From contig NC_079875.1 in NCBI RefSeq assembly GCF_029227915.1, forward strand, positions 24,622,001-24,686,000: 64,000 nt of DNA. Reading direction: 5' to 3'. This document shows positions 37,010 to 51,912 of the stretch, piece after piece. Each line of letters opens with the position of its first letter. Position 1 is the stretch's first letter. Source of the DNA: Hydractinia symbiolongicarpus. Taxonomy: Eukaryota > Cnidaria > Hydrozoa > Anthoathecata > Hydractiniidae. Both the position numbers and the translations under genes were made by a program. Under the pieces are notes generated by a model. It was not told the origin of the DNA. It worked only from the letters and a program-made list of their open reading frames with translations, and did no database searches.

Positions 37010-37440
37010 CTTGCCAGCGCTGACCGTTCCTTTGCCTACTTTTCCTATGGCTTTTCTGGTGCCTGCCTACTATGCCTACCTTGCCCTACCCCTGCCTTGC
37101 TGATTCCTCTTCCTGTTTCCTTGCCTGTCTTTGCCGTGCCCTTTCCTTGCCGTGCTTAATGCCTTTGCCTTGCCTGTGCTTCCCATGCCTTGCCTACCCC
37201 TGCCTTGCTGATTCCTCTTACGTGCCCTTGCTAACCTTCCTATCTATGCCTTTTCTGGAGCCTGCCTACCCTTCCTATGCCTTTTCTGGTGCATGCCTAA
37301 CTATGTCCTTGCCTGTGCCTCCCATGCCTTGCCTACCCCTGCCTTGCTGATTCCTCTTCCTGTTTCCTTGTCTGCCTTTGCCGTGCCCTTTCCTTGCCGT
37401 ACTTAATGCCTTTGCCTTGGCAACCTCTCCGCGACACTTT
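37010..37440. repeat. Degenerate CCTTGCC-rich tandem repeat
   Basis: Pyrimidine-rich stretch built from variants of CCTTGCC, CCTATGCC and TTTTCTGG. CCCCTGCCTTGCTGATTCCT occurs near 37088, 37197 and 37335, and a longer block around GCCGTGCCCTTTCCTTGCCG occurs twice, about 245 bp apart. The open frame here is low-complexity and is not called as a gene. Confidence 0.8.
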
Positions 37441-37587
37441 CTATACTAGTCCGATATGCCTCAAAATTTTAAATTTTCGTCAATTTAAGAAACTTGTTTA
37501 CCCAGTAGTTTAATCTGGTTATTTTTTCGTAAAATTTCTGATTCAGCAAGTCAACGGGGCGAAGAAGTGCTTTTGTTTTTCTAAAAG

Positions 37588-37683
37588 ATGGCTGATTGGG
37601 GAATATCACGTGACTTTCTCTCTGATCTATATCTAAGCTATATTGCAACTGACGGAGGGCTTTTTCAAGAAAACGAAGATAAG
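37588..37683 (+). CDS. Isolated first coding exon, protein unknown
   Basis: ATG followed by 32 sense codons (MADWGISRDFLSDLYLSY and 14 more residues, ending NEDK) and then a strong donor, AAG then GTATGT. The composition is protein-like and not low-complexity, and the exon sits between repeats. I cannot find a convincing next exon downstream on the plus strand within the window. It could be the first exon of a gene with a very long intron, a displaced or duplicated 5' exon, or chance. I do not recognise the family. Confidence 0.4.
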
Positions 37684-37687
37684 GTAT

Positions 37688-38040
37688 GTTTAGCTAGCTA
37701 GCTCGTATATCACTATTTTTTATATGTAATGAACCCATTCTTATTCTCACTCACACCTAAGGCTACCTAGCTTAAAACTGCAGATTTAGATAGAATAATA
37801 ATAGAATTTAGATAGCATATAGCTAGCTAGCTACTATTAGAGTTTGGTAGCATAAAAACAAACAAACAATGCAATATAGCTAGCATCAAACTAGCTACAA
37901 GGCTAGCAATGAACTAACCACTTAGCTGGGATAAAACTACCCATGTAGCTAGCAATAAATTGCTATTTTTGCTGGCATAAAATCAGCAACATAGCTAGCC
38001 TAGCATAAAAAAGTTCTTTGGGACAGATTTTTCTCTAGCT
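37688..38040. repeat. AGCTAG-rich dispersed repeat, copy 2
   Basis: Matches 30600-30950 almost base for base over ~350 bp in the same orientation. It lies in the putative intron right after the isolated first exon. Confidence 0.85.
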
Positions 38041-38458
38041 AGCTAGCTAACTATTTTTATTATTTAATTCTTCAACATCTGCATTTGTTATTACCCAGGC
38101 GTTTTAAATTCTAACTTTAACATCAATGTCTACGATGTTTTCTGTTAAGAGGCTTTTTAAATTCTGACAAGCTGTTCTCGTGCAATCGTCAACATTTTAT
38201 GACAAATTAAAGCATTTTGTAGTCGGTCCTAAAACTTAAATTCTTTTTAGCAGAAGAGGCTGAACTTTGTTATAATGATATTTAGTATATTTTACCACCA
38301 AAAAGAATACAGAAGGAAAATTTAGAAAATAAAAATAAAATATGACCAAATTTATCATAAAAATTATTTATTCATAACAAGTTATTTTTTGAAATATGCA
38401 CCCGTAAAGTTTTGTTTTGTATATATATTTATTCATGCCCTAGATAGATAGATAGATG
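38041..38458. other. Non-coding AT-rich stretch
   Basis: Contains a segment (about 38090-38200) similar to 36209-36277, so the dispersed repeat family may extend this far, and a (GATA)n-like run at 38442-38456. No exon is supported. Confidence 0.4.
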
Positions 38459-38790
38459 TGCATGTTTTACATGGCTAGCCTCACAAATATCGAGGGATAT
38501 ACCCTGTCTATTATTTCCAGGAGGGGCCATGGCTTAGATGGAGAGTCCTAGAGTATTTAATGCTCATTTTAAGCGACGCAGACCCAATTAGGGCCCGCGC
38601 TCTACTAGACAACTTCCGGCAACATCCAACGGCCCACACAGTGTGCCATCTTCCCAATTTCCCTCACATGGCTTGGGTTAACCCGGGGCTATGGTAACTC
38701 ACTCGCCCGTGTTGAATCGCCGTCAAGAGGAATCGAACCCCCGGTCTCCCGCACAGAGTACGAGAGCTATAACCACTAATCTACGGCGCC
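38459..38790 (-). mobile_element. tRNA-derived SINE
   Basis: Read on the minus strand, 38790-38718 is a tRNA-like head with an A box (TAGATTAGTGGTTA), a perfect B box (GGTTCGATTCC) and cloverleaf-like arms. It is followed by a ~250-bp tRNA-unrelated body and, at the far end, a GATA-type simple tail. This is the standard SINE layout, made by RNA polymerase III and moved by a LINE. The left boundary is approximate. The family is unassigned. Two copies of CAGTTTTAAACTAGCTAGCT lie just right of it (38803 and 38841). Confidence 0.7.
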
Positions 38791-38912
38791 ACAATACGTC
38801 AGTTTTAAACTAGCTAGCTTTAGGTATCTAAATCGGCAGTTTTAAACTAGCTAGCTTTAGGTGTGAATCAGCATTGGCTCCTTCTTTACGTCATGACAGA
38901 CTTATTTTAAGA

Positions 38913-41265
38913 GTGAGGCGGTGATGTCACGCAGTTCGTTGTGTCGCAGGGTGACCATGCCCCCTTTTTTACAAGACAAGGCATGGCAAAGGTCGAATTT
39001 TTCACCACACACGCATTCTGTCGGCAGTCGCCCGAGGTTTCAGTTATACCTTATTCTGATTGCGTCCCAAAACTGCTGTTTATTCAGATCGTAGCCCCAC
39101 TCTTTCAGGGGTAGTGTTGTCAGCCAGTTCGAAACGCCACTTTCAAGGTTGGTGTCGTTCAAACGTTTTTCGGCATCCACCATTTCTTCTCGTAGGCTGT
39201 CGAGCTTAGCTTGTTGCTTTTTTCTCCGTTCTGCCTTGATCGCTGATTTCGTCTTGCCACCTTCTACTTGTGTGTCTAGGATCATGTTCTTTAGATGGAG
39301 CGTGACCTGGCAGGAATTTTCATATTCTTCATTTGCCGTTCGAGTAACATTTTTCAAACCAAGGCCTCCAAGACGTCGCGGAAGGGACAGGAGTGATCTC
39401 TCTCTATCATTAACGATATGTCCACCAGTAATGGCTGGGATGAACTGATGTTTAAGGATCTCTTCGAACGGTTGTAAGTAGTTTTCAATCCCTGGGATTG
39501 TTCGGAAGAAGTACGTCAGCTTATGTTGATATCCAGCATTATAACAGCCGTATGCTGCTTGCGGCTGTGTTGTCGCAATCCGAGAAAGCAGAGACATTTC
39601 ATTCACCCATTTTTCGACCAATTCATTAACGTATTTTCGCTTGTACTGTTTGCTTCCTACCACCGACCCGAGATGTCTTTCTCCTTCAGTGGTTATTTTC
39701 ACCCCAGTTCCTTCAAAAATCTCTCTTGCCTCGTCGAACTTCTCTGGCCTCACGATAAACCACGACTTTGTTGGTTGGGGATGATATTCATATTTTGGCC
39801 CACATTGGATGAGATTTGACCATCCGCGAAGGCCACCATCTTGTTGTTTTGATCCTCAGTTGTTGCAATTAGTATGTCAAGTAGAGGGGATATAGCCATT
39901 GCGTAAATAGCCATTCCGAATGGATCACCTTGTGTTGTGCTCTCTCTTGACAATATTTCTTTACATATGTAGCAATCGGTGATCATGTAATGGAGATGTT
40001 GTGAAGCAGCACTCTTCTGTTCACACTATTAAAAGCGTTTGCAGCGTCAACGAGGCGGACTGCTTCAGACTGCTCTCTTCCAAACAGCTCTTTCATTGCG
40101 TGTATCGCCGCTTCACTACCTGCTTCTCGGCCGCACATTTCTGATTTTGAGGAAGCTTCTTTGTGACACTCATCACGATTTTTCCTGCTATTCTCCTGAG
40201 CACTTCACCTACTCCAATAAGCCGTAGTCCTGGTTGTTTGTCCAGTGGGACTAGTCGGGAGTTTTCGTTGATGGTATCGACGCACATCCTTTTAATAACG
40301 TTTGCTAGAACTCTTCTAAGATCTTGTCCAGTGTGTCGCCATACATCTTCGAGGAAAGCATCTTCCTCCAACCGTCCGCATCCATACCAGATGGACCGGA
40401 ACCCCCTTTCGTCATCTGGGCTGCTTTGAGAACTATGGATTTAAAAATAATTGGTTCTACTGTGGGAATTTCGCCTGGAAGTAGGGCTTCTTTATTTGCC
40501 TCTTTTCAATCGGGATGTTTGATTCGCAAAAGCTCCATTGTTTCGTTGTTTAAGAGTAATATCCCTCCTTTCATGTTGTTCGTAAGAAGCTTGATTGCAC
40601 CATTCACGTTACCCTTTTGCATAAGCTCTTTAAATTGTCTTGAAAGAGCTGCCATATCTCTCTTCCCGTTGTTGGTAGGTAGTCTTGACTGAATCGCTTT
40701 CGCTTCTCTGTAAATTTTTGCTAAGTCTCCCTTTCGCCATGTTTCAAGGCGTCGTTCGAGAGCTTCGACGTGGTCTTTACTCTTTGATCTTTTGGATGGT
40801 TTCTGTAATAGCAAGGCGGGCATAATGTGTATCAGCCTCAGCGCACAGTTCTTGAGTGGAGAATTCTCTGTCCACGAATTCAGCAAGCGTGTCGTTTCAC
40901 GAATGTATGCCTTTCCGGAAGCGCCGCTTGGTAGCATGAATAGATTGATTTCCAGAAAACGATTTTTTCGTAAATCTCTTTAGCCTTTTCTCCATCTCAC
41001 TACCTTTCGTTTCGGACCACCAGAAATTTTCCGCAATTTGTTCTTCTTGTCGCGGTGGCAAGTGCTGCTAGGGTGCAGGGGGCGGCTGGCCAACTTCTTG
41101 ATTGATTTCATTTCTCGTGCAGTGTCTTAGATGTTGGATAGTTCCACGTTCAGATTTGCATTTCTTACCACAACGTTCGCAATTAAATAGACGTTCACTC
41201 GTTTGTTCCATCTCTTCTCGGTTAATATTTGGTAAAACTCTTTCTGTATGAAGAATATTTTCCAA
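38913..41265 (-). pseudogene. Broken reverse-transcriptase retroelement
   Basis: Minus-strand fragments in changing frames spell one element. A C2H2-type finger with CERCGKKC is at 41265-41068. A helical pre-RT part is at 40937-40506. RT blocks around 40430-40093 include GGSGPSGMDADGW and LRLIGVGEVLRRIAGK. RT core STTQGDPFGMAIYAM is near 39950, followed by FADG where YADD is expected. The thumb/C-terminal part is at 39753-39040 and ends with a zinc-binding stretch (ECVCGEKFDLCHALSC) at ~39010-38960. At least three frameshifts (near 40320, near 40110 and near 39800) and an in-frame TGA at 39040 break it. The family is a cnidarian-type RT whose clade I cannot name with confidence. It is inactive. 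Confidence 0.8.
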
Positions 41266-41552
41266 TAGTGCTATTTTACGCTGAAAATGTTGGATGGGTT
41301 GTTGACGTCATCAAAATTTAAATGACGCTTCTTCTTCATTTTTATCCTGCCTCGGTGGATTTTTCCACGGGCTTTATCGACTAGTCTTTAATAAAATCTT
41401 CAAAATTAATGAAAAATCTAATGTTTTCGTTGAGATGGCATCATTTTGTTCTGGTTTTATAACCACGTGAATTGATTTTCAAAATATAAATTCGAATAAC
41501 TTGATTTCGGAGTTCGAATGATTTATTTCAAAACAAAACTCCTAATTCACTA

Positions 41553-41842
41553 GTGAAATATAACTGATCTGTTCTAAAACTACAGACGAATGCGTAGACG
41601 AGTATAGACGAATACAAACGAATCACAGACAAGTACAGACAAGTTACAGACGACTTACAAACGAGTACAGACAAGACTCATAATTCACTAGTAAAATATA
41701 ACTGATCTGTTCTAAAACTACAGACGAATGCGTAGACGAGTATAGACGAATACAAACGAGTCACAGACGAGTACAGACAAGTTACAGACGACTTACAAAC
41801 GAGTACAGACAAGTTACAGACGAATTACAGACAACTAGGGTA
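41553..41842. repeat. ~136-bp tandem duplication with ACAGACGAGT sub-repeats
   Basis: The block from AATTCACTAGTGAAATATAAC through the run of ACAGACGA/ACAGACAAG motifs is repeated once, with very few changes, about 136 bp later. Within each copy a 10-11-bp motif (ACAGACGAGT and variants) repeats many times. Confidence 0.85.
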
Positions 41843-42126
41843 GAGTCATGGGTATACCAGTAGTACCTTAATAATCTTTTAGGTTTTAACAGTAACGTTG
41901 AATAGCATAAAATGTATGCGGGTATTGAAATGACAACCATGGAATAATATGCAAGTCTCATATTCATGCAAAGCTATGTACACCTCAAAAACAAATCTGC
42001 AAAATAATCATCACTTTAACCTTGTATATTGACAGAAATTGGTACGTCCTCAAAATATTTAAAATAAATTATTTGTTAATATCAATCTTACTATAAATTA
42101 TTAGTTCATGCTCCAATACTAACCCT

Positions 42127-42253
42127 ATAATAACTGTTTATGAGGGCAATACCGGAGAATATTGACCGACGTCAAAGTATTGCCTGAGCTTGTGAGGGCA
42201 ATACGTGACAGAGGTCAATATTCTCCGGTATTGCCCTCATAAACAGTTATTAT
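42127..42253. mobile_element. Palindromic element with perfect 41-bp inverted repeats
   Basis: 42127-42167 and 42213-42253 are perfect reverse complements over 41 bp (outer end ATAATAACTG, inner end ATATTGACC) around a 45-bp spacer. Related motifs (GGGCAATACCG, ACCCGGGTA) recur near 42571 and 42646, so the element may extend to ~42650. A fold-back/MITE origin is inferred. Confidence 0.75.
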
Positions 42254-42789
<536 letters not shown>

Positions 42790-42869
42790 AACATTCTGAT
42801 TATCCGCCAGATGGGAATAATAATTAGCTTTTTGTGTTCATTTGAAAAAAGTGCAGGTAATTATTACTT

Positions 42870-45800
42870 TTAGTCTTCATCTGAGTCTCCATCGTACGCT
42901 GTAAGTGAACTCAACGCACCCATCTTTATTGCTCCTGAGGTTGATTTCTTAATAGTCAGTGGCTTTCGTGCTTTGAATAAATCTGAATGCGCTCGATCTT
43001 TTCGAATATCTCTTCCATGTTTTTTATGAAATAAAGGAGGGACGGGTGGGGGAGGCAAAAATGCATCGCTTAGCGGCTTAACATCTTCCGCCTTCGGTTC
43101 ATAAGAGTCTTCACGCAAATTTCTGGCGCCTCGTCCTTCCATAAGTTTAGGATCCTAAACCAAAAAAGCAAAACATGATCACGATCAAAAAAATTCTAAT
43201 AAATAAATAAAAAAGCAAGGAACGATACCTCACTAAATTTTCTTTTCTTTCTCCACTCTTCTTTTGTCTTCCCTTCATATTTGCTGATATCACGCTCGGT
43301 GCATTTGTCGTCATAAGGTCGATAACGATGCCTAAGTAGTAAACAAGTCATTTTTTATGAAAGAGTTATCAACATTCCACATTATATCACCATGTATTAT
43401 ATTACCTGCTATCATGGCTTTTTTTTGCAGTTGGTGTTTCCTTCATTTCTCTCGTGTTACGATCATCACGAAATCTATCACGTTTTGTTTGGTTTGGTTC
43501 ACACTGATCTGTATTTCCACTAAAAAGTAAGAATTTTAATAATAGCCGTAGTCCGTCTGTTTGTGCACGAAATAAACACTGTGCTACTAAAACATGGAAG
43601 ACGGTAACTCCGTGGATTTTTCCACGGGTTAACGATAAGCCTAGACGCAAAATGGCGGCTCCTTTCATTTTGACGCGAAGTCTACGCCATTTTAATTGGT
43701 ACGAATGAACGCTTTGTGACTCGATCTAACGTAATGATGACCATCGCGAACGAGGTTTGTAAATCGTTTTATATTTATATCTTACTGAACTCGATCGTCA
43801 TACTTCGTAGCAGACTGATGATTTCGATCAGAACTCCAGGCGTGCAGTTCTTCATTAATATTATCTTTCGCAGAGTGAGCGTGCGTACGGTTTGGTCTTG
43901 CTATATCTAAATGGTTTCTTTCAACAGTATTGCTGTCGTATCGTCTTTTCATATCTTCTCTGGGGGGATAAATGTACTCCTCTTTTGTCGCTAGGACCTC
44001 CAACCGCCTACTTTCATCTGTCGTTAATTCATACCGCGTTGCAGATGAGAAAGATTGATTTTTAGTTGATGCCATCTTAACCTGCTCAATTTGACCAGCA
44101 TTGAAGTCATATTGTTCTTCATGGATGTTTTGTGATGGTGAATAAAGGTACTCGCGTTGTTCTTCATTGCGTTTTCTCTGCAGCCAACTTTGATACTGTT
44201 GATGTACCTAAAATACGGACTGTCAATTATTAATGAAACATTATATAATAAAAACTGATAGTCGCATTTCTTCCACCTAAAACAACAAGCAAACGATTAA
44301 ACGAACGACGAGGTTAAATTCGATCCATTATCTGTCGGTCACGTCGCCATAGCTTCATACTCACTGTGTCGATCAGATTTTCACAAAGTTGGCGAGCCAG
44401 GTCTAAACCGTCCTGGTGAGGATGACTACAAAGAACAAAACGTGGAAATTAAGCGAAAGACGAAATTAGCAGAAAGAGGAAATTAGCAGGAAGATGAAAT
44501 AGACTGGCACGCACGTATGTAGCACACAAAATTGATACACTCACCTAATATAAATATGAAGAGCTTCAAAAGATTCCCGACCAGAGTTGTGCTCCAAATA
44601 CCCTGAACGTTTACCACGCAGAAACACTTTACCACCGGATTGTTGCATGATAAAACCGAAGTTTGTACCCTAACGATGAAAAAAACTTAGGAATCATTTC
44701 ATCCAATTAATGCCACAGAGGCTTTTCACATTACGTTTCAGGTAAAATGTTGCTTAACCTCTACCCGATATTTGATAATCCTTAACCAGGTTTCAGGTTT
44801 AAATAAGGGTAATATATAATACAAACCTGATGTGAATCAGGTTTGTATTAAAAACCTTGCAGCACGGAATTTTTTAACTTTAACTTTAGCACAAAAATTA
44901 AGAAACAATCGTCAAATTAAAAACTAACACAAATTCGTTTGTGTTAGTTCATTTTAATTTTGATACATGAACTTTTCCAGGATCATAAACACACAGGCAA
45001 AAATACAAACATACTTTGTCTCCCCCAAGTGAGTAATTAACATTAAAATCAGGATGGGCGTCATCTAAACCCACGAATATTTTATCTTGTACGTAATAAT
45101 TCGCCTACAAACAGTAAAGAAAAAAGTTATTCTCGTAGTCCAACTGAAAAGCAAGTTCAAAATCTATAAGAAACACTTACAGAGGGTTGATTGTTGCTAG
45201 TAAAATTAGGTCCGAACTTCTTACAGTTCGTAATAAGATCCATAAACTTGTGCAGCGCAACTAAAAAAAAATGCCACATCTGTACACGTTGTGAAAAGAC
45301 TTGTACAAACTGGTAATAAGTAGTTTATCCTACCTTGAACTTTCGCAGCAACATCCGCATGAATCATAATGCTTAAAGGTTTTTGACTAAAAAGATAAAT
45401 ACCAAGGTTGGTTTTGTTATTATAAATTTGAGTATCAGCTGAATCGTAATAATTTAAATAAACCGCTAAAGCCTTGTGTGTTTCTTTAATCTGAATTTCA
45501 ACTTAACAAAACAAAAAAAAAAACGACAAAATGAAACGCAATGGAACCAGAGCATGTTTCTCTTGTTTTTTACATTTATAATTAGAACCGAAAAGTTTCC
45601 TTGTACCAACTCACTCTCAGAAATTAACAGAAAACTTACGCTATTCCTGATATGATGCTTCTTCTTTTGTCTTCAGTGGAAAGTTGTTTGCCACGTAGAG
45701 TCACTGCAGCACCACATTGCTTGCTTACCTAAACAGTAATACGTAGCCTGGTATTTTAGAAATTGGTGCACTGGCTGCTTGCGTATTTTCATTTGATCAA

Positions 45801-47070
45801 ATTAGGATAGTAGGATAGTAATGAAAAAAATCAGTAAAAAACACAACTCACGCGTTCAAGTAGTGAAGGGTCTGTTACAAAAAGCAGTAAAAAACACTAC
45901 TCACGCGTTCAAGTAGTGAAGGGTCTGTTACAAAAAGCAGTAAAAAACACAACTCACGCGTTCAAATAGTGAAGGGTCTGTTACAAAAAGCAGTAAAAAA
46001 CACAACTCACGCGTTCAAGTAGTGAAGGGTCTGTTACAAAAAGCAGTAAAAAACACAACTCATGCGTTCAAGTAGTGAAGGGTCTGTTACAAAAAGCAGA
46101 AAAAAACACAACTCACGCGTTCAAGTAGTGAAGGGTCTGTTACAAACTGTCTAAATGTAAAGATAAATTAAATGTTATTTCTTTTCTGTTTGTTTTAACT
46201 ATATTTAAAATATAGTGTAGAGCATTTTTTCCAAATTATTTAGTTTTGAGAATCAGCACACATACATAGGAATTTACAGACAGACGATGAGTAACAGAAA
46301 ACATTTTAAAATTCTGGAAATATAAAAATCTAACCCTTAACAATTTTCTCTTCATAAATTCCCATAAAAACGGACATACCTCTCAGGAATATCATTTACG
46401 TCCATCTCCGTAAAGTAGCCTCCGTTTTGCAGCTTTTTTACTGTAGGTATAGTAGCAGCTTGATTCGACGCAGTTGAAAATCCAGTGGGTTTATTTTTAA
46501 TAAACTGATCAACAGGGTTTGATATTGTCTGTGGCTAGACGACAGATATAATGTAAAAAACGCATGGTTTAAAAATTATTCTACTTACGATGAAACATAA
46601 CCAGCTTACCAACAAAGACATGGGTTGTGTTTGATACTTCCCTTCTGCAGCTAGTTTTGCAGACAATTTGGCTGCTCGTTGTCTTGCTCTCTCTGTTGCG
46701 CTTAGATTCGAGTCGTCACTCTTCGCAACATCCCATTTTCGTCTGAACAGAAAAAAGAGAGTGTAAAGATTAAATTTGAAAGATTAAAAACAAAAAACAA
46801 ACAAAACAAGAATAAAAATTGAATTCACCTTTTATCCTTTCGGAAGATTTGATCCAGGTTATCCAACAAGAAAGACATTCCATTTTTTTTATTTAAATCA
46901 GCAGCATCCAAACGCAACGCAGCTTCACGAACTTTCCCACTTAATTTTGCTCGTACAGCCAAAGCTTGTCTTTTCAGTTCTATCGCTGTATGCTCACGCC
47001 ATGACACAATTTCAGTTCGCCATTTCTCATATGTGTCACCTTCCTTCAGTATGGGAGGTTGGTCAACCAT
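42870..47070 (-). CDS. KHDC4: KHDC4-like KH-domain splicing factor, 14 exons
   Basis: Exons: 47070-46829, 46742-46610, 46534-46380, 46150-46117, 45728-45640, 45386-45334, 45260-45181, 45104-45015, 44669-44545, 44425-44365, 44207-43786, 43519-43406, 43331-43229 and 43154-42870. All are GT-AG and in frame, giving 661 aa. Exon 2 opens with RKWDVAK, as KHDC4 opens with a KWDQ motif. Two KH regions follow: [18 protein letters not shown] in exon 5, and [19 protein letters not shown] (exon 8) to [19 protein letters not shown] (exon 9) and [14 protein letters not shown] (exons 10-11). The acidic C-terminus ends [12 protein letters not shown]4 binds RNA and helps splice-site choice in the nucleus. Odd points: exon 1 is a gag-like sequence absent from known KHDC4, and exon 4 borders a 53-bp repeat that copies its splice donor. 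The identity of the KH part is firm; exon 1 is less so. Confidence 0.88.
44818..44849. repeat. Perfect 14-bp hairpin in KHDC4 intron 8
   Basis: AATACAAACCTGAT and ATCAGGTTTGTATT flank a GTGA loop. No function can be read from it. Confidence 0.8.
44922..44949. repeat. Perfect 12-bp hairpin with TTCG loop, KHDC4 intron 8
   Basis: AACTAACACAAA and TTTGTGTTAGTT enclose TTCG, the loop of very stable RNA tetraloop hairpins. Partly complementary AT-rich flanks extend the stem further with mismatches. Confidence 0.75.
45833..46150. repeat. 53-bp minisatellite copying the exon 4 / intron 4 junction of KHDC4
   Basis: Six direct copies, period 53 bp. In gene (minus) orientation each copy carries the end of exon 4 (TTTGTAACAGACCCTTCACT, then ACTTGAACGC) and the donor GTGAGT. 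The donors start at 46116, 46063, 46010, 45957, 45904 and 45851. The second copy has AT instead of GT. Only the first copy has the acceptor CATTTAG, which gives the in-frame 34-nt exon. Confidence 0.93.
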
Positions 47071-47810
47071 CGCGACTTTTTAATATTGTTCTACATATAT
47101 CAATATACAATAACTTTACAAAGTCAACAACAAAGATGATGCTTTTAATACTTAGGAACTGTACAGCTGTAAGTAACAAAATTATTAAACAAGAATTTTC
47201 TAAATTATTTAGTACAGACTATTTCGTTTTTAATGCATGTGTGTATAAATAAGTCGTCTTAAGTTATTACGTCAGGTTTTCTTGCTCGTAAGAAAAACAA
47301 AAAACCAAAAGATTTTAACTATCTAACACGCGTAAACAAAAGCATGTGAACAAAACTGCACTGTTTTTCTATAAACTTAATTCAAGAGCCATCAGAAAAC
47401 ACGCAAAAATTAAAAAACTTTGTTAATATTCTTTTATTTCTCTCCGCAATTTTCTTGTTTGGGTTTTTCCCTCTTCACTTTTTCTCCTCGCTTACTAGTT
47501 TGAACGCTGTGTTCGATTTGCACATGTCGCGCCAAAAAGTCACTTCACCCCAGTACGCAAAATCATCAAGCAGAAAATATTTCTTTGAAATACGCAAGTA
47601 GGCAAAAACTTTTCAATCTGGAGCGAAACTTGACTAAGAGTCATAAGTGGACAACTGACAAACTTTTCGAAAATGTTTCCTGGTAACTGATTTTATGCTT
47701 GCTCAAATACCAAATAGGCTTCGCTTGATGACTTAGCTCTGCAAAAACAAATGTTACATCCATTTGTAGTTGTGTAAAATTATTATATTTGCGAAAACAC
47801 AAAATTTCAT
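47071..47810. other. Spacer between RIOK2 3' end and KHDC4 start
   Basis: 740 bp, AT-rich, with no exon seen. It must hold the RIOK2 polyadenylation region and the KHDC4 promoter, since both genes run on the minus strand. Confidence 0.5.
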
Positions 47811-51217
<3,407 letters not shown>

Positions 51218-51912
51218 TTTTCCTTTTTCTAAAATGTAAACTGCACGTCAAAGCATTTTCTTGTGTTAATAACAAAAGATAACACTACGCAAAACATTTA
51301 TATCTGTACAACGCTTTAATTCTTTACTGTGTTGCCAATCTTCACAAAAGAAAGAAATTTATTTTGATACTATTAAATCTACACTTTCTATTAAAATTAC
51401 AGCTTGAAAAACATGGAGAAATCATCAATTAGAGTGTAAAATAGGGAGAAAATGAATATAAAGAGTCACAACTATAAAAAATTCTCTCGTCCTATAAACG
51501 AAAAAAAATCCAACACCGGAGTTGATCCTAAATATTCTATGCACAACAGTATATTTGGTGGGGAGTCTCACTGACAAGTATTGAAAATGTTAATCATCTA
51601 TGTTGGCATTTGATTGTTATGTTGCACATTTATAGTCCCATGTACACACATACAGCATTTTTCAAGCCTTTTAAAATTATGTCTCTTTATTCTGGGAACG
51701 CAAAACTAAATATCCTAGACGTCTCTCAAATGGTTGTATTGAAGTCCAAAATGATACGGATCAGCCCCTGCATTAGGGTGCAGATGACAAAAATATGCCA
51801 CATGTATTGGTAACTGCAAAACCTTCAAGAAATACTGATGGAAGAGGTTTGACAAAATCACAACACATAAAATTACATGATATAAAAATATTATTCAAAT
51901 TTGTGCTTAAAT
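51218..51912. other. Spacer between AP-3 beta 3' end and RIOK2 start
   Basis: 695 bp, AT-rich. It should hold the AP-3 beta 3' UTR and the RIOK2 promoter. No exon or RNA gene is seen. Confidence 0.5.

Noticed and set aside
37072-37350. 92-codon Pro/Leu/Cys-rich frame
   Set aside because: Low-complexity translation of the CCTTGCC-rich repeat.
38803-38866. CRISPR-like short direct repeats
   Set aside because: Only two copies of a CTAGCTAG-rich motif in a eukaryotic repeat region; there is no array structure.
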